A stretch of DNA of 64,000 nt from an uncultured Pelagibacteraceae bacterium (GCA_902635865.1 CACPPD010000001.1:1-64000); one strand, 5' to 3'; shown: positions 45,857 to 54,775, numbered from the stretch's first letter. Numbers and translations are program-made. Notes: generated by a model not told the origin, from the letters alone.

Positions 45857-46522
45857 ATGGAAAAAGAAGAAAACCAAAATAGCACTTCTATAGACCAAAA
45901 TCAGGATACAGTAAAAGAAACTGTGAAACCTGAGGAAAACTTAGCCGAAGAGAATAAAAAAGAAACAGAAGTAGAGCCCAAACAAGAAATCAAAGAAAAA
46001 ATTAAAGAACCAACTCCAGAGGAAAAAATTGCTGAACTCGAGGATAAAGTGACAAGAACTTTTGCTGAGATGGAAAATCAAAGAAGAAGATTTGAGAAAG
46101 AAAAAGAGGATGCTTTTGAATATGGTGGTTATAGTTTTGCTAAAGAAGCATTAAATTTAATTGACAACTTGGATCGATCAAAACATGTTCTTGAAAGTGA
46201 TGATAAGTTAAAAGAAACCGAAGCGTTAAAAAAGACGCTAGAACATTTAGATATAATTAAAAAAGATTTAATCTCAATTTTCGAAAAAAACAACATTAAA
46301 CCAATTGATAGCCTTAACAAAAAACTAGATCCAAATTTTCATCAAGCAATGATGGAAATAGAAGACGATACGAAAGAACCTGGAACAATAATCCAAGAAA
46401 TCCAAAAAGGATTTACTATAAAAGATAGATTACTTAGACCTTCATTAGTAGGAGTGTCAAAAAAAGTTACAATAAAAGAGGAAAAAACTGAAGAAAATCA
46501 GGAAAATGCAGAAAATAAATAA
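45857..46522 (+). CDS. grpE: Nucleotide exchange factor GrpE
   Basis: Releases ADP from DnaK; 221 residues. A low-complexity Glu/Lys-rich tail (1-55) precedes the long coiled-coil dimer helix (about 57-150: KIAELEDKVTRTFAEMENQRRR) and the beta-wing domain (LDPNFHQAMMEIED; IQKGFTIKDRLLRPSLVGVSK). hrcA, often found before grpE in alphaproteobacteria, is not present, and no CIRCE element is visible upstream. Confidence 0.96.
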   Translation: MEKEENQNSTSIDQNQDTVKETVKPEENLAEENKKETEVEPKQEIKEKIKEPTPEEKIAELEDKVTRTFAEMENQRRRFEKEKEDAFEYGGYSFAKEALNLIDNLDRSKHVLESDDKLKETEALKKTLEHLDIIKKDLISIFEKNNIKPIDSLNKKLDPNFHQAMMEIEDDTKEPGTIIQEIQKGFTIKDRLLRPSLVGVSKKVTIKEEKTEENQENAENK

Positions 46523-46534
46523 TTGTGAGATGAA

Positions 46535-46562
46535 CTTGTAGTTTCATATTTAAACCCTATAT
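46535..46562 (+). promoter_or_regulatory. Candidate heat-shock (RpoH) promoter of dnaK
   Basis: In the 60-base gap between grpE and dnaK, CTTG (46535-46538) and CCCTATAT (46555-46562) are spaced like the sigma-32 consensus of alphaproteobacteria (CTTG ... CYTATNT). It lies 21 bases before the dnaK ATG. This would allow dnaK-dnaJ expression separate from grpE. Confidence 0.5.
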
Positions 46563-46582
46563 GACGGATAGAAGTTAATATT

Positions 46583-48508
46583 ATGAGTAAAATTATTGGA
46601 ATAGACTTAGGAACAACAAACTCATGTGTTGCCATTATGGAGGGTACACAAGCTAAGGTGTTAGAAAACGCTGAAGGAGCAAGAACTACACCATCTGTTG
46701 TAGCATTTACAGACGAAAATGAAAAATTAATAGGACAACCAGCAAAAAGACAGGCAGTTACAAATCCAGAAAATACTATCTTTGCTGTTAAAAGATTAAT
46801 TGGAAGAAATTTTGATGACCCAACAGTAAAAAAAGATGTAGAAGCTGCACCTTTTAAAATTGTTAATTCTGAAAAAGGTGATGCCTGGATTGAGGCAAAA
46901 GGTGAAAAATATTCACCATCGCAGATTTCTGCTTTTATTTTACAAAAAATGAAAGAAACAGCTGAAAAATATTTAGGTCAAGCTGTAACTAAAGCAGTAA
47001 TTACAGTGCCCGCATATTTCAATGACGCACAAAGACAAGCAACGAAAGATGCAGGAAAAATTGCAGGACTGGAGGTATTAAGAATTATTAATGAACCAAC
47101 TGCAGCATCATTAGCTTATGGTTTAGATAAAAAACAAAATAAAAAAATTGCAGTTTATGACTTAGGTGGAGGAACTTTTGATGTTTCTATATTAGAATTA
47201 GGTGATGGAGTATTTGAAGTTAAATCAACTAATGGTGATACTTTTTTAGGTGGTGAAGATTTTGATAATGCTGTTGTTGATTACTTAATTTCAGAATTTA
47301 AGAAAGATAATGGGATTGATCTAAAGTCAGATAAACTTGCTTTACAAAGATTAAAAGAGGCAGCAGAAAAAGCTAAAATTGAATTATCATCTGCTGAGCA
47401 AACAGATATAAATCTTCCTTTTATAACTGCAGATAAAACAGGTCCAAAACATATTAATTTAAAAATGACTAGAGCAAAACTTGAAGCTTTAGTTGAAGAC
47501 TTAATTGCTAAAACAATGCCCCCATGTAAAACTGCTTTAAAAGATGCTGGAATTACAGCAAGTGAGATTGACGAAGTAGTTATGGTTGGTGGTATGACTA
47601 GAATGCCAAAAGTATTAGAAGAGGTAAAAAACTTTTTTGGAAAAGATCCTAATAAGAGTGTTAACCCTGATGAAGTAGTTGCTATGGGAGCAGCTATACA
47701 GGCTGGTGTATTACAAGGAGATGTTAAAGATGTACTTCTATTAGATGTAACTCCGCTATCACTTGGTATCGAAACACTTGGAGGAGTTGCAACTAAGCTA
47801 ATTGATAAAAATACAACAATACCAACTAAAAAAAGTCAGGTATTTTCAACTGCTGAAGATAATCAGCCTGCTGTATCTATTAGAGTTCTTCAGGGTGAGA
47901 GAGAAATGGCAGCTGATAATAAAGCTTTAGGTAATTTTGAATTAGTGGGTATTGCTCCAGCACCAAGAGGAGTACCTCAAATTGAAGTTACATTTGATAT
48001 TGATGCCAATGGAATAGTGAATGTCTCTGCAAAAGATAAAGGAACAGGTAAAGAGCAAAAGATTCAAATTCAAGCTTCAGGGGGACTAAGCGACGAAGAA
48101 ATTGAAAAAATGGTTAAAGATGCAGAGGCTAATAAAGAAGCTGATAAAAAGAAAAGAGAATCTGTTGATGTAAGAAACCAAGCAGATACTCTTATTCACT
48201 CTACTGAAAAGAATTTAAAGGAGCATGGATCAAAAATTTCTGATGCAGAGAAAAAAGCAATTGAAGATGCATCAACTGCTGTAAAAGAAGCTCTAAAAGG
48301 GGAAGATACTGAGGATATCAAGAAGAAAACTGAGGCTCTAGTTCAAGCTTCTATGAAACTTGGAGAGGCAATCTATAAATCACAACAAACTGCAAAACCG
48401 GAGTCTGGAAAAGATGATGGTGGAGATGATACAGGAAAAAAAGACGAGAATGTTGTTGATGCTGATTTCGAAGAAGTAAAAGACGAGAATAAAGAAAAAA
48501 GCGCTTAA
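46583..48508 (+). CDS. dnaK: Chaperone DnaK (Hsp70)
   Basis: ATP-driven chaperone; 641 residues. The start [18 protein letters not shown], phosphate-2 motif [21 protein letters not shown] (cited in part, about 194) and hinge [14 protein letters not shown] (about 390) mark the ATPase domain. The substrate domain and helical lid follow, and the acidic tail ends [16 protein letters not shown]. The order grpE-dnaK-dnaJ is conserved. Confidence 0.98.
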   Translation: MSKIIGIDLGTTNSCVAIMEGTQAKVLENAEGARTTPSVVAFTDENEKLIGQPAKRQAVTNPENTIFAVKRLIGRNFDDPTVKKDVEAAPFKIVNSEKGDAWIEAKGEKYSPSQISAFILQKMKETAEKYLGQAVTKAVITVPAYFNDAQRQATKDAGKIAGLEVLRIINEPTAASLAYGLDKKQNKKIAVYDLGGGTFDVSILELGDGVFEVKSTNGDTFLGGEDFDNAVVDYLISEFKKDNGIDLKSDKLALQRLKEAAEKAKIELSSAEQTDINLPFITADKTGPKHINLKMTRAKLEALVEDLIAKTMPPCKTALKDAGITASEIDEVVMVGGMTRMPKVLEEVKNFFGKDPNKSVNPDEVVAMGAAIQAGVLQGDVKDVLLLDVTPLSLGIETLGGVATKLIDKNTTIPTKKSQVFSTAEDNQPAVSIRVLQGEREMAADNKALGNFELVGIAPAPRGVPQIEVTFDIDANGIVNVSAKDKGTGKEQKIQIQASGGLSDEEIEKMVKDAEANKEADKKKRESVDVRNQADTLIHSTEKNLKEHGSKISDAEKKAIEDASTAVKEALKGEDTEDIKKKTEALVQASMKLGEAIYKSQQTAKPESGKDDGGDDTGKKDENVVDADFEEVKDENKEKSA

Positions 48509-48537
48509 AAAAACATTCAATCGTCTAGGGTAATTTG

Positions 48538-49665
48538 ATGGCTAAAAGAGACTATTATGATGTCCTGGGCGTAAACAAAAGTGCAAGTCCTGAAGAGTTA
48601 AAATCAGCATATAGAAAACTAGCAGTAAAATATCATCCTGATAAAAACCCTGGCGACTCAAAAGCAGAAGAAAAATTTAAAGAAGCAAGTGAAGCTTACG
48701 GCATTTTATCAGACAAAGAAAAAAAACAGAATTATGATAATTTTGGTCATGCTGCATTTGAAAATGGTGGTGGAAGGCCAGGTGGGGGTTTTGGTGGTTT
48801 TAGTGGTGCAGATTTTTCCGATATTTTCGAGGATTTCTTTAGTGATTTTGGAGGAAGTGGAAGATCAAGAAACAGAAAGTCAAATAATAGAGGCTCAGAC
48901 TTAAGATATGATTTATCTATTTCTTTAGAAGAAGCTTATCACGGAAAAAAACAAGATATTAAATTTTCAACTTCAGAGCAGTGCAGTACTTGTAAAGGTA
49001 ATGGATCTAAACCAGGTTATTCCCCAGATAGATGTTCATATTGTGGAGGGAATGGAAGAATAAGATCAAACCAGGGTTTTTTTACCGTCCAACAAACCTG
49101 TCCTCAATGTAATGGAAATGGTGAGGAAATTACTAATCCTTGTAATGATTGTAATGGTCAAGGTAAAAAACAGGCATCTAAAAGAATATCTGTAACTATC
49201 CCAAAAGGTGTAGATGATGGAACAAGAATTAGATTAGCAGGAAAAGGAGAGGCTGGTAGTAGAGGCGGTGCAACAGGTGATCTCTATTTATTTATAAATG
49301 TTAATACTCATGAGTTATTTAAAAGATCAAATGAGAATTTATTTTTCGAATTTCCAGTCTCACTTGCAGACGCCGCTTTAGGAACAACTATTGAAATACC
49401 GACTATCGATGGTGGTAAAGCTAAAATTAAAATACCTGATGGAACTCAAAATGGTAAACAATTTAGACTCAAAGGTAAAGGTATGCCTTTTATGAGAAGA
49501 GGAGATTTTGGAGACTTATATGTTCAAGTAAAAACTGAAGTGCCTGTATACTTAAATAAAAAACAAAAAGAATTGTTAGAACAATTTAGAGAAATTGAAA
49601 ACGAAAAATCAAATCCAAGTATTAAGAAATTTTTTCAAAAAGCAAAAAATTTTTGGAAAAGTTAG
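48538..49665 (+). CDS. dnaJ: Chaperone DnaJ (Hsp40)
   Basis: Co-chaperone that stimulates DnaK; 375 residues from the ATG at 48538 (an in-frame TTG three bases earlier is not needed). The J domain has YHPDKNPGD with the HPD motif (about 33-35). A Gly/Phe-rich linker (about 75-115) and four zinc-finger repeats ([32 protein letters not shown]) follow, then two beta-sandwich domains. Confidence 0.97.
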   Translation: MAKRDYYDVLGVNKSASPEELKSAYRKLAVKYHPDKNPGDSKAEEKFKEASEAYGILSDKEKKQNYDNFGHAAFENGGGRPGGGFGGFSGADFSDIFEDFFSDFGGSGRSRNRKSNNRGSDLRYDLSISLEEAYHGKKQDIKFSTSEQCSTCKGNGSKPGYSPDRCSYCGGNGRIRSNQGFFTVQQTCPQCNGNGEEITNPCNDCNGQGKKQASKRISVTIPKGVDDGTRIRLAGKGEAGSRGGATGDLYLFINVNTHELFKRSNENLFFEFPVSLADAALGTTIEIPTIDGGKAKIKIPDGTQNGKQFRLKGKGMPFMRRGDFGDLYVQVKTEVPVYLNKKQKELLEQFREIENEKSNPSIKKFFQKAKNFWKS

Positions 49666-49674
49666 AATCTAAAA

Positions 49675-50544
49675 ATGTTAGATGATATTTTTCAAAATAT
49701 TATCAATGAGTATATAAATAAAAAAAATAAAAAAATTTATTATTTATATTTTTCAATATTTAAATTTTTAACAAAATCAAAATTTATATTACATTTTAAA
49801 AATTTTAAGTTTTACGCATCATTTAATAAAAAAGACTTAACCAGGTGGATGCTAAAAAATTTAGCTGAATGGGATAAGGAAAATATAAAAAAAATTATAT
49901 ATCTCATAAAAAAATACAACGGATCGTTTATAGATTGTGGATGTAATTTTGGTGCTTATTCAATTCCAATTGCAAAGAAGTTTAAAAAACAAAACATTTA
50001 CGCTTTTGATGCGTCTGACAAAGCTATTTTAAATTTAAAAGAAAATATTCACTTAAATAAAATCAAAAATATTAAATATTTTAATATAGGTCTTGGAGAT
50101 AAAAATGGAGATATGTATTTTAACGAAGATATTAATAAATTAAAAAATGATGGATCCTTTCGATTTACTAAAATTAAAAAAAATAAAAAAGTAAAAATTA
50201 ATAAACTAGATTACATTTTTAAAAGTAAAAAAATAAAACTAAAAAAAAATATAATTTTAAAATTTGATCTTGAAGGCTTTGACTTTTTAGCACTCAAGGG
50301 TCTTAAAAATACATTAAAAAGTCATAAAGTTTTAATTTTTATTGAAATGTCAAAAATGATGTTGGAAAATTCTAAAAATTTTACAAAAGAATTTAAAACA
50401 TTTATAAAAAAAAATAATTTAAATATTTATGATCTTAAACTTAAGATCAAAAATGAAGATCAAATTATTAAATCTTTAGAGTCTCTTAATATCAAAAACG
50501 AAACAATTGGAGACTATATTATTTCAAACCACAAATTATTGTAA
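49675..50544 (+). CDS. FkbM-family methyltransferase
   Basis: A 289-residue SAM methyltransferase of the FkbM type. It has the SAM-binding loop FIDCGCNFGAYSIPIAKKF at about 81-99, the acidic YAFDASDKAILNLKENI at about 107 and a late LKFDLEGFDFLALKG, the conserved D-x-E-G-x-E/D block. Such enzymes usually O-methylate sugars of surface polymers. The protein is extremely Lys/Asn/Ile-rich, more than its neighbours, and splits the dnaJ-dapB pair, so it may be an accessory insertion. The substrate is unknown. Confidence 0.85.
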   Translation: MLDDIFQNIINEYINKKNKKIYYLYFSIFKFLTKSKFILHFKNFKFYASFNKKDLTRWMLKNLAEWDKENIKKIIYLIKKYNGSFIDCGCNFGAYSIPIAKKFKKQNIYAFDASDKAILNLKENIHLNKIKNIKYFNIGLGDKNGDMYFNEDINKLKNDGSFRFTKIKKNKKVKINKLDYIFKSKKIKLKKNIILKFDLEGFDFLALKGLKNTLKSHKVLIFIEMSKMMLENSKNFTKEFKTFIKKNNLNIYDLKLKIKNEDQIIKSLESLNIKNETIGDYIISNHKLL

Positions 50545-50587
50545 AAGTCTCATTTAAAAGTATAATCTTTTTTTATCTATAAAAAAT

Positions 50588-51364
50588 ATGAAGAAAATTA
50601 ATTTAGCTATTTCTGGTTGTATGGGTAGAATGGGTCAGCAATTAATTAAATCATGTCAAAAAAATAAAAATTTTAAATTAGTTGCACTTACAGAAAACAG
50701 ATTAATAAAAAAAAAATTTAGTGGTATTAAACCTCAATTTAATTCTGAAACGGTTTTTAAAAAAACTGATGTAATTATTGATTTTACAGTGCCTAATTGC
50801 ACTATTGAAATTCTCAAAATTGCATCAAAACTTAAAAAAAAAGTCGTAATTGGAACTACCGGATTTAATAGGAAACAAGAAAACTTAATTAAAAATTACT
50901 CAAAAAAAATACCTATCTTGAAAGCTGGCAATATGAGCGTAGGTGTAAATTTGTTGATGTATCTAACTGAAATTGCATCAAAATCATTAAATGATGAATA
51001 TTTAAGTAAAATATTTGAAGCACACCACAAACATAAAAAAGACTATCCCTCTGGTACAGCCTTAATGCTTGGAAAAGGGATTGCAGATGGGAAAAATAAA
51101 AATTTATATAATTTAATTGGTAAAACATTTTTAAATAAAAAATCTTTTCCTTATGGAAAAAAAATTAATTTTAATTCAATAAGAAAAGGTGAAATTATTG
51201 GTGAACACGAGGTAAAATTCTCTAGTGGAAAAGAAATAATTACATTAAACCATGAGGCTTTTGATAGAGCACTTTACTCAGATGGAGCTTTAACTGCATC
51301 TAAATGGTTGATGAAAAAAAAGCCAGGATTATATTCAATGAGAGATTTGCTTAACTTTTCATAA
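50588..51364 (+). CDS. dapB: 4-hydroxy-tetrahydrodipicolinate reductase
   Basis: NAD(P)H reductase in lysine/diaminopimelate synthesis; 258 residues. Nucleotide-binding GCMGRMGQ at about 10-17, VIGTTGFN at about 91, and the catalytic E-A-H-H-K-H-K-K-D-x-P-S-G-T-A signature at about 142-156 are intact. Its stop overlaps the nth ATG by one base. lysA (4.6 kb) is the later step of the same pathway. Confidence 0.97.
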   Translation: MKKINLAISGCMGRMGQQLIKSCQKNKNFKLVALTENRLIKKKFSGIKPQFNSETVFKKTDVIIDFTVPNCTIEILKIASKLKKKVVIGTTGFNRKQENLIKNYSKKIPILKAGNMSVGVNLLMYLTEIASKSLNDEYLSKIFEAHHKHKKDYPSGTALMLGKGIADGKNKNLYNLIGKTFLNKKSFPYGKKINFNSIRKGEIIGEHEVKFSSGKEIITLNHEAFDRALYSDGALTASKWLMKKKPGLYSMRDLLNFS

Positions 51365-52017
51365 TGAATGAAAAACAAAAAGCAAAAATCATTATTAAAA
51401 CTCTAAATAAAATTTATCCTAAAACGCCTGTTCCTTTAAAAAGTAAAAATACTTTTACACTTTTAATTTCCGTGCTGCTTTCTGCACAATGTACTGATGT
51501 AAATGTTAACAATGTTACGAAAGATATATATCCTAAATATTTTAAACCAGAACATTTTGTTAAATTAGGAAGAAAAAAAATTGAAAAATTAATCAGAAAA
51601 ATTGGTATTTTCAGAATAAAAGCTAAGAGTATTTACTTAATGTCAAAACAAGTTTTGGAAAAACACAACGGCAAAATACCTAAAACTTTTGAAGAACTTG
51701 AAAAACTTCCTGGTGTAGGACACAAAACAGCTAGCGTGGTGATGTCCCAGGGTTTTGGATATCCAGCTTTTGCGGTTGATACTCATATTCATAGACTCGC
51801 ACAAAGATGGGGTTTAACGAATGGAAGAAATGTAGTTCAAACTGAAAAGGATCTGAAACGAATATTTCCAAAAAGAACCTGGTCTAAACTTCATTTACAA
51901 ATAATTTTTTACGGCAGAGAATATTGTAAGGCAAGAGATTGTTATGGTTTAAAGTGTAAAATATGTACTACTTGCTACCCAAACAGAAAAAAACCTGTTA
52001 TTACCAAAAAAGCTTAA
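51364..52017 (+). CDS. nth: Endonuclease III
   Basis: Base-excision repair glycosylase/AP lyase for oxidised pyrimidines; 217 residues. Helix-hairpin-helix LPGVGHKTASVVM (about 117-129) carries the catalytic Lys and the catalytic Asp follows in FAVDTHIHRLAQRWG. The C-terminal cluster loop is unusual: CKARDCYGLKCKICTTC. Compared with C-x6-C-x2-C-x5-C, the second Cys position is Gly, while extra Cys occur at positions 6 and 14 of the loop, so a cluster can still form in a shifted way. Confidence 0.94.
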   Translation: MNEKQKAKIIIKTLNKIYPKTPVPLKSKNTFTLLISVLLSAQCTDVNVNNVTKDIYPKYFKPEHFVKLGRKKIEKLIRKIGIFRIKAKSIYLMSKQVLEKHNGKIPKTFEELEKLPGVGHKTASVVMSQGFGYPAFAVDTHIHRLAQRWGLTNGRNVVQTEKDLKRIFPKRTWSKLHLQIIFYGREYCKARDCYGLKCKICTTCYPNRKKPVITKKA

Positions 52018-52018
52018 C

Positions 52019-52948
52019 ATGAAAATTTTAGGAATAGGAAATGCAATAGTAGATGTAATTTGTAAAGTTGACGAAAATTTTATTATCCAAAATAATCTTA
52101 CAAAAAGTACTATGAAATTATTTTTTGATGAAAATGAATTCCAAAAATTATTATCAAATCTTAAAATTGAAAAAACTGTTTCTGGGGGTTCTGTAGCAAA
52201 CTCTATAGTTGGGCTATCCCAACTTGGAAATAAGGTAGGTTTTATTGGAAAAGTTTCTGATGATATGTTTGGAAACAAATACGAAGAAGGTTTAAAAAGT
52301 GAAAATGTAAAATACCTTTACTCAAAAAAGAAAGAAAAATTACCAACCGGTAGTTGTTTGATTTTGGTCACTCCAGATTCTGAAAGAACAATGTGCACAT
52401 TTTTAGGAACTGCAGGAAAAATTAATGAAAATGATGTTAGTTCTGATGCAATAAAACAAAGTGAGATAGTATTTTTAGAAGGTTATTTATGGGATGAAGG
52501 AGAGCCTAAGAAAGCGTTTGATAAAGCTATAAATAATTCAAAAAAAGTTGCTATGTCGCTATCTGATCTATTTTGTGTAGATAGACATAAACCTCATTTT
52601 TTAGAGTTAGTAAAAAATAAATTAAATATTACTTTTGCAAATGAACAAGAAATTACTTCATTGATAAACGCAAAGAATTTTAAAGAGGTTATTTCGTTTT
52701 CAAAGCAACTTAATAAATTAGTTGTTGTCACAAGAGGAGAAAAAGGATCAGTTGCTATAAAAGGTGAAGAAGTTTATGAATGTAATATAAAAAGAAATCT
52801 TAAAATTGTTGATTTGACGGGTGCTGGTGATCTTTTTGCTGCAGGTTTTATGCATGGATATATTAATAAATTTTCAATTTCAGAAAGTCTAGAAAAAGGT
52901 ACTGAATTATCGTCAAAAATTATCCAAAAAATTGGAGCAAGAATTTAA
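52019..52948 (+). CDS. PfkB-family sugar/nucleoside kinase
   Basis: A 309-residue ribokinase-fold kinase. The start is IGNAIVDVICKVDENF, GGSVANSIVGLSQLG at about 58-72 binds substrate, and the C-terminal PfkB signature DLTGAGDLFAAGFMHG (about 265-280) contains the catalytic Asp and the anion hole. The overall pattern is closest to adenosine kinase-like members common in alphaproteobacteria, but substrate cannot be fixed from sequence. One base separates it from nth. Confidence 0.88.
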   Translation: MKILGIGNAIVDVICKVDENFIIQNNLTKSTMKLFFDENEFQKLLSNLKIEKTVSGGSVANSIVGLSQLGNKVGFIGKVSDDMFGNKYEEGLKSENVKYLYSKKKEKLPTGSCLILVTPDSERTMCTFLGTAGKINENDVSSDAIKQSEIVFLEGYLWDEGEPKKAFDKAINNSKKVAMSLSDLFCVDRHKPHFLELVKNKLNITFANEQEITSLINAKNFKEVISFSKQLNKLVVVTRGEKGSVAIKGEEVYECNIKRNLKIVDLTGAGDLFAAGFMHGYINKFSISESLEKGTELSSKIIQKIGARI

Positions 52949-52982
52949 TTTAATTAATATATAAAAAATATTATATCTAGTA

Positions 52983-53588
52983 ATGGAAAATCTTGAAATT
53001 TTAAAATTATTTCCTGAAGCAGTATTTAAATATAAATTTGAAAAATTTAATGAATTTAATCCAAAATTATCAGAATATATTTACAACCTTGCAAAAGAAG
53101 ATAATCTAGGTGTTACAAAATCTAATAGAGGAGGATGGCATTCTAAAGATTTTGATTTAAGAGATGAAAATTCTATACAACGTAAATTTACACTTGAAAT
53201 TCAAAAGTATATTTTAAATTCTTTTAGTATGCTTGGATGGAAATCTGAAAATAAAAAGATTCAAATTCTATCAATGTGGGCAATAATCAATAAACAGGAA
53301 GATTTTAATGTTATCCACACGCATCCAAATTCACACCTAAGTGCAGCTTATTATGTAAAAGCACCAAAAAATTGTGGAAGATTTCAAGTAGAAAATCCCA
53401 ACACTCTTAAAAAACATATTAGACCCGAGCTTGTTAAAGAGAATGAATTAAATGTTATGCTTGCTGGGATTGAAGTCAGCGAAGGAGATTTGATAATTTT
53501 TCCAGGATATTTGCCTCATAAAGTTGCTAAAAATCAGAGCAACGAAGATAGAATAGTCATTAGCTTTAACATTGATATTAAATCATAA
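52983..53588 (+). CDS. Second putative 2OG-Fe(II) oxygenase (PF13759-like)
   Basis: A 201-residue relative of the protein at 33628-34248. Shared features: IHTHPNSHLSAAYYVKAPKNCGRF (iron ligand His and strand, about 110-133), EGDLIIFPGYLPHKVAKN (distal His, about 170) and RIVISFNIDIK (2-oxoglutarate Arg). The family is frequent in SAR11 genomes by my recollection. The substrate is unknown; the neighbouring kinase gives no firm hint. Confidence 0.8.
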   Translation: MENLEILKLFPEAVFKYKFEKFNEFNPKLSEYIYNLAKEDNLGVTKSNRGGWHSKDFDLRDENSIQRKFTLEIQKYILNSFSMLGWKSENKKIQILSMWAIINKQEDFNVIHTHPNSHLSAAYYVKAPKNCGRFQVENPNTLKKHIRPELVKENELNVMLAGIEVSEGDLIIFPGYLPHKVAKNQSNEDRIVISFNIDIKS

Positions 53589-53600
53589 TACTGAAAAATT

Positions 53601-53725
53601 TATTTATCCTTTTTAATTCTTTTAAAACTTCCCTTTCCTTTTTTAGGTTTAACAATTTTATTTTTAAACTTCTTTGAATATAATTCTTTTATAAGAGGAT
53701 TTTTTTTATTTAATTTGATACCCAT
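53601..53725 (-). pseudogene. arfA: ArfA-like ribosome-rescue gene with a -1 frame change
   Basis: Starting at the ATG at 53725 the frame reads MGIKLNKKNPLIKELYSKKF and then KNKIVKPK. After an A5G run (53640-53644) the ArfA hallmark KGKGSFKRIKKDK continues only in the -1 frame, to a TAA at 53601-53603. Read together this is a 41-residue ArfA: E. coli ArfA has RQRVEKNKKGKGSY at the matching place. In the original frame the protein would instead run KEREVLKELKRIN without a nearby stop. It is a decayed gene, a sequence error, or a programmed frameshift. The ATG lies inside the end of the upstream regulator gene (20-base overlap). Confidence 0.65.
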
Positions 53726-54269
53726 TTTTTTCACTAATTATAAAATTATCATCTTTAAAAATCTTAAATATTTTTTTTCTAAGTCTATAGATATGTGTCG
53801 CGACTGTATGTGTTTCAAGATCTGATAAATAGTGCCAAACTTTTTTTTCTAGCTCATTTACATTAACTGGAGTTTCACTTTTTGATAAATAAATGATTGT
53901 ATTTACTTCTTTCTCTGTCAATTTTAATTTTTTGTTGTTTCTTAATATTTCTCTGGAATTTAGGTCTATTATGTAATTGTTTATATTTATTTGAGATTGT
54001 TTGCTAAAATTATATCTCAAAAAACAAATATTAATTTTTTCTATTAATTTAATTATTTTAGTTGGAAAAAAATCAAATATTAATTGTTTATCAAAATCTG
54101 GAATTTTTTTTGTAGTTATTATTAAATAGTAATCGAAATTTTGAGTCTTTTTTTTTATGTATTCTTCTTCATTTGCTTCAATTAAATTAAAATTAAAATC
54201 TTGTTCGAGTTCTTTTAAAATTTCGTATAAAATAGGATGTTGAAAAATAATTAAATTTTGCTTAGTCAT
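53706..54269 (-). CDS. OmpR-type winged-helix regulator with degenerate receiver
   Basis: A 187-residue DNA-binding protein from the ATG at 54269 (an upstream in-frame start at 54311 would run into the divergent gene). The C-terminal half (about 95-187) is a clear Trans_reg_C winged helix: LTEKEVNTIIYLSKS, then ETHTVATHIYRLRKKI as recognition helix and a beta hairpin ending EKNGYQIK. The N-terminal 90 residues resemble a receiver domain in length but show no convincing phospho-acceptor Asp or conserved Lys, so it is probably not phosphorylated. Divergent from the transpeptidase gene by 11 bases. Confidence 0.8.
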   Translation of the reverse strand: MTKQNLIIFQHPILYEILKELEQDFNFNLIEANEEEYIKKKTQNFDYYLIITTKKIPDFDKQLIFDFFPTKIIKLIEKINICFLRYNFSKQSQININNYIIDLNSREILRNNKKLKLTEKEVNTIIYLSKSETPVNVNELEKKVWHYLSDLETHTVATHIYRLRKKIFKIFKDDNFIISEKNGYQIK

Positions 54270-54280
54270 TAAACTATAAT

Positions 54281-54775
54281 ATGACAATATTTTTAAAAAA
54301 TAAATATACACTTCAAGTTGATGAATTCAATTTTAAGTGTTCTGTAGGATTAAATGGACTTTCTAGCAAAAAAAAAGAAGGTGATAAAAAAACACCAAGA
54401 GGAATTTTTGAATTAGGAAATTTATATTTTAGAAAAAATAGATTAAATAAACCTAATACCAATCTTAAATGTATAGAAATTAAAAAAAATATGGGTTGGT
54501 GTGATGATCTTAAATTCCCAAATAAATATAATAAATTAATAAAAATTAACAAAAAAATTAAACATGAAAAACTAACAAGAAAAGATCATAAGTATGATTT
54601 ACTAATCCCAATTAAATATAACTTTAAAAAGCCTATTGTTGGTCTTGGAAGTTGTATTTTTTTACATTTAACTAATAATTATAAACCTACTAAGGGATGT
54701 ATAGCTGTAAGTAAAAAAGACTTTATAATAATTCTAAAATTAATTAACAAAAAAACAAAAATTGTAATTGATTAA
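54281..54775 (+). CDS. L,D-transpeptidase-like (YkuD-fold) protein
   Basis: A 164-residue protein of the small YkuD-fold group (COG3786 type). N-terminal GDKKTPRGIFELGNLYFR and C-terminal GSCIFLHLTNNYKPTKGCIAVSKKDF mark the domain, with the nucleophile Cys in TKGCIAVS (about 146) and the distal His in IFLHL. Lys stands where the classical motif has His (SHGC). No signal peptide is obvious, so its location is uncertain. The position next to a winged-helix regulator and yggS is one I recall from other alphaproteobacteria. The stop overlaps that of yggS (TTAA). Confidence 0.78.
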   Translation: MTIFLKNKYTLQVDEFNFKCSVGLNGLSSKKKEGDKKTPRGIFELGNLYFRKNRLNKPNTNLKCIEIKKNMGWCDDLKFPNKYNKLIKINKKIKHEKLTRKDHKYDLLIPIKYNFKKPIVGLGSCIFLHLTNNYKPTKGCIAVSKKDFIIILKLINKKTKIVID

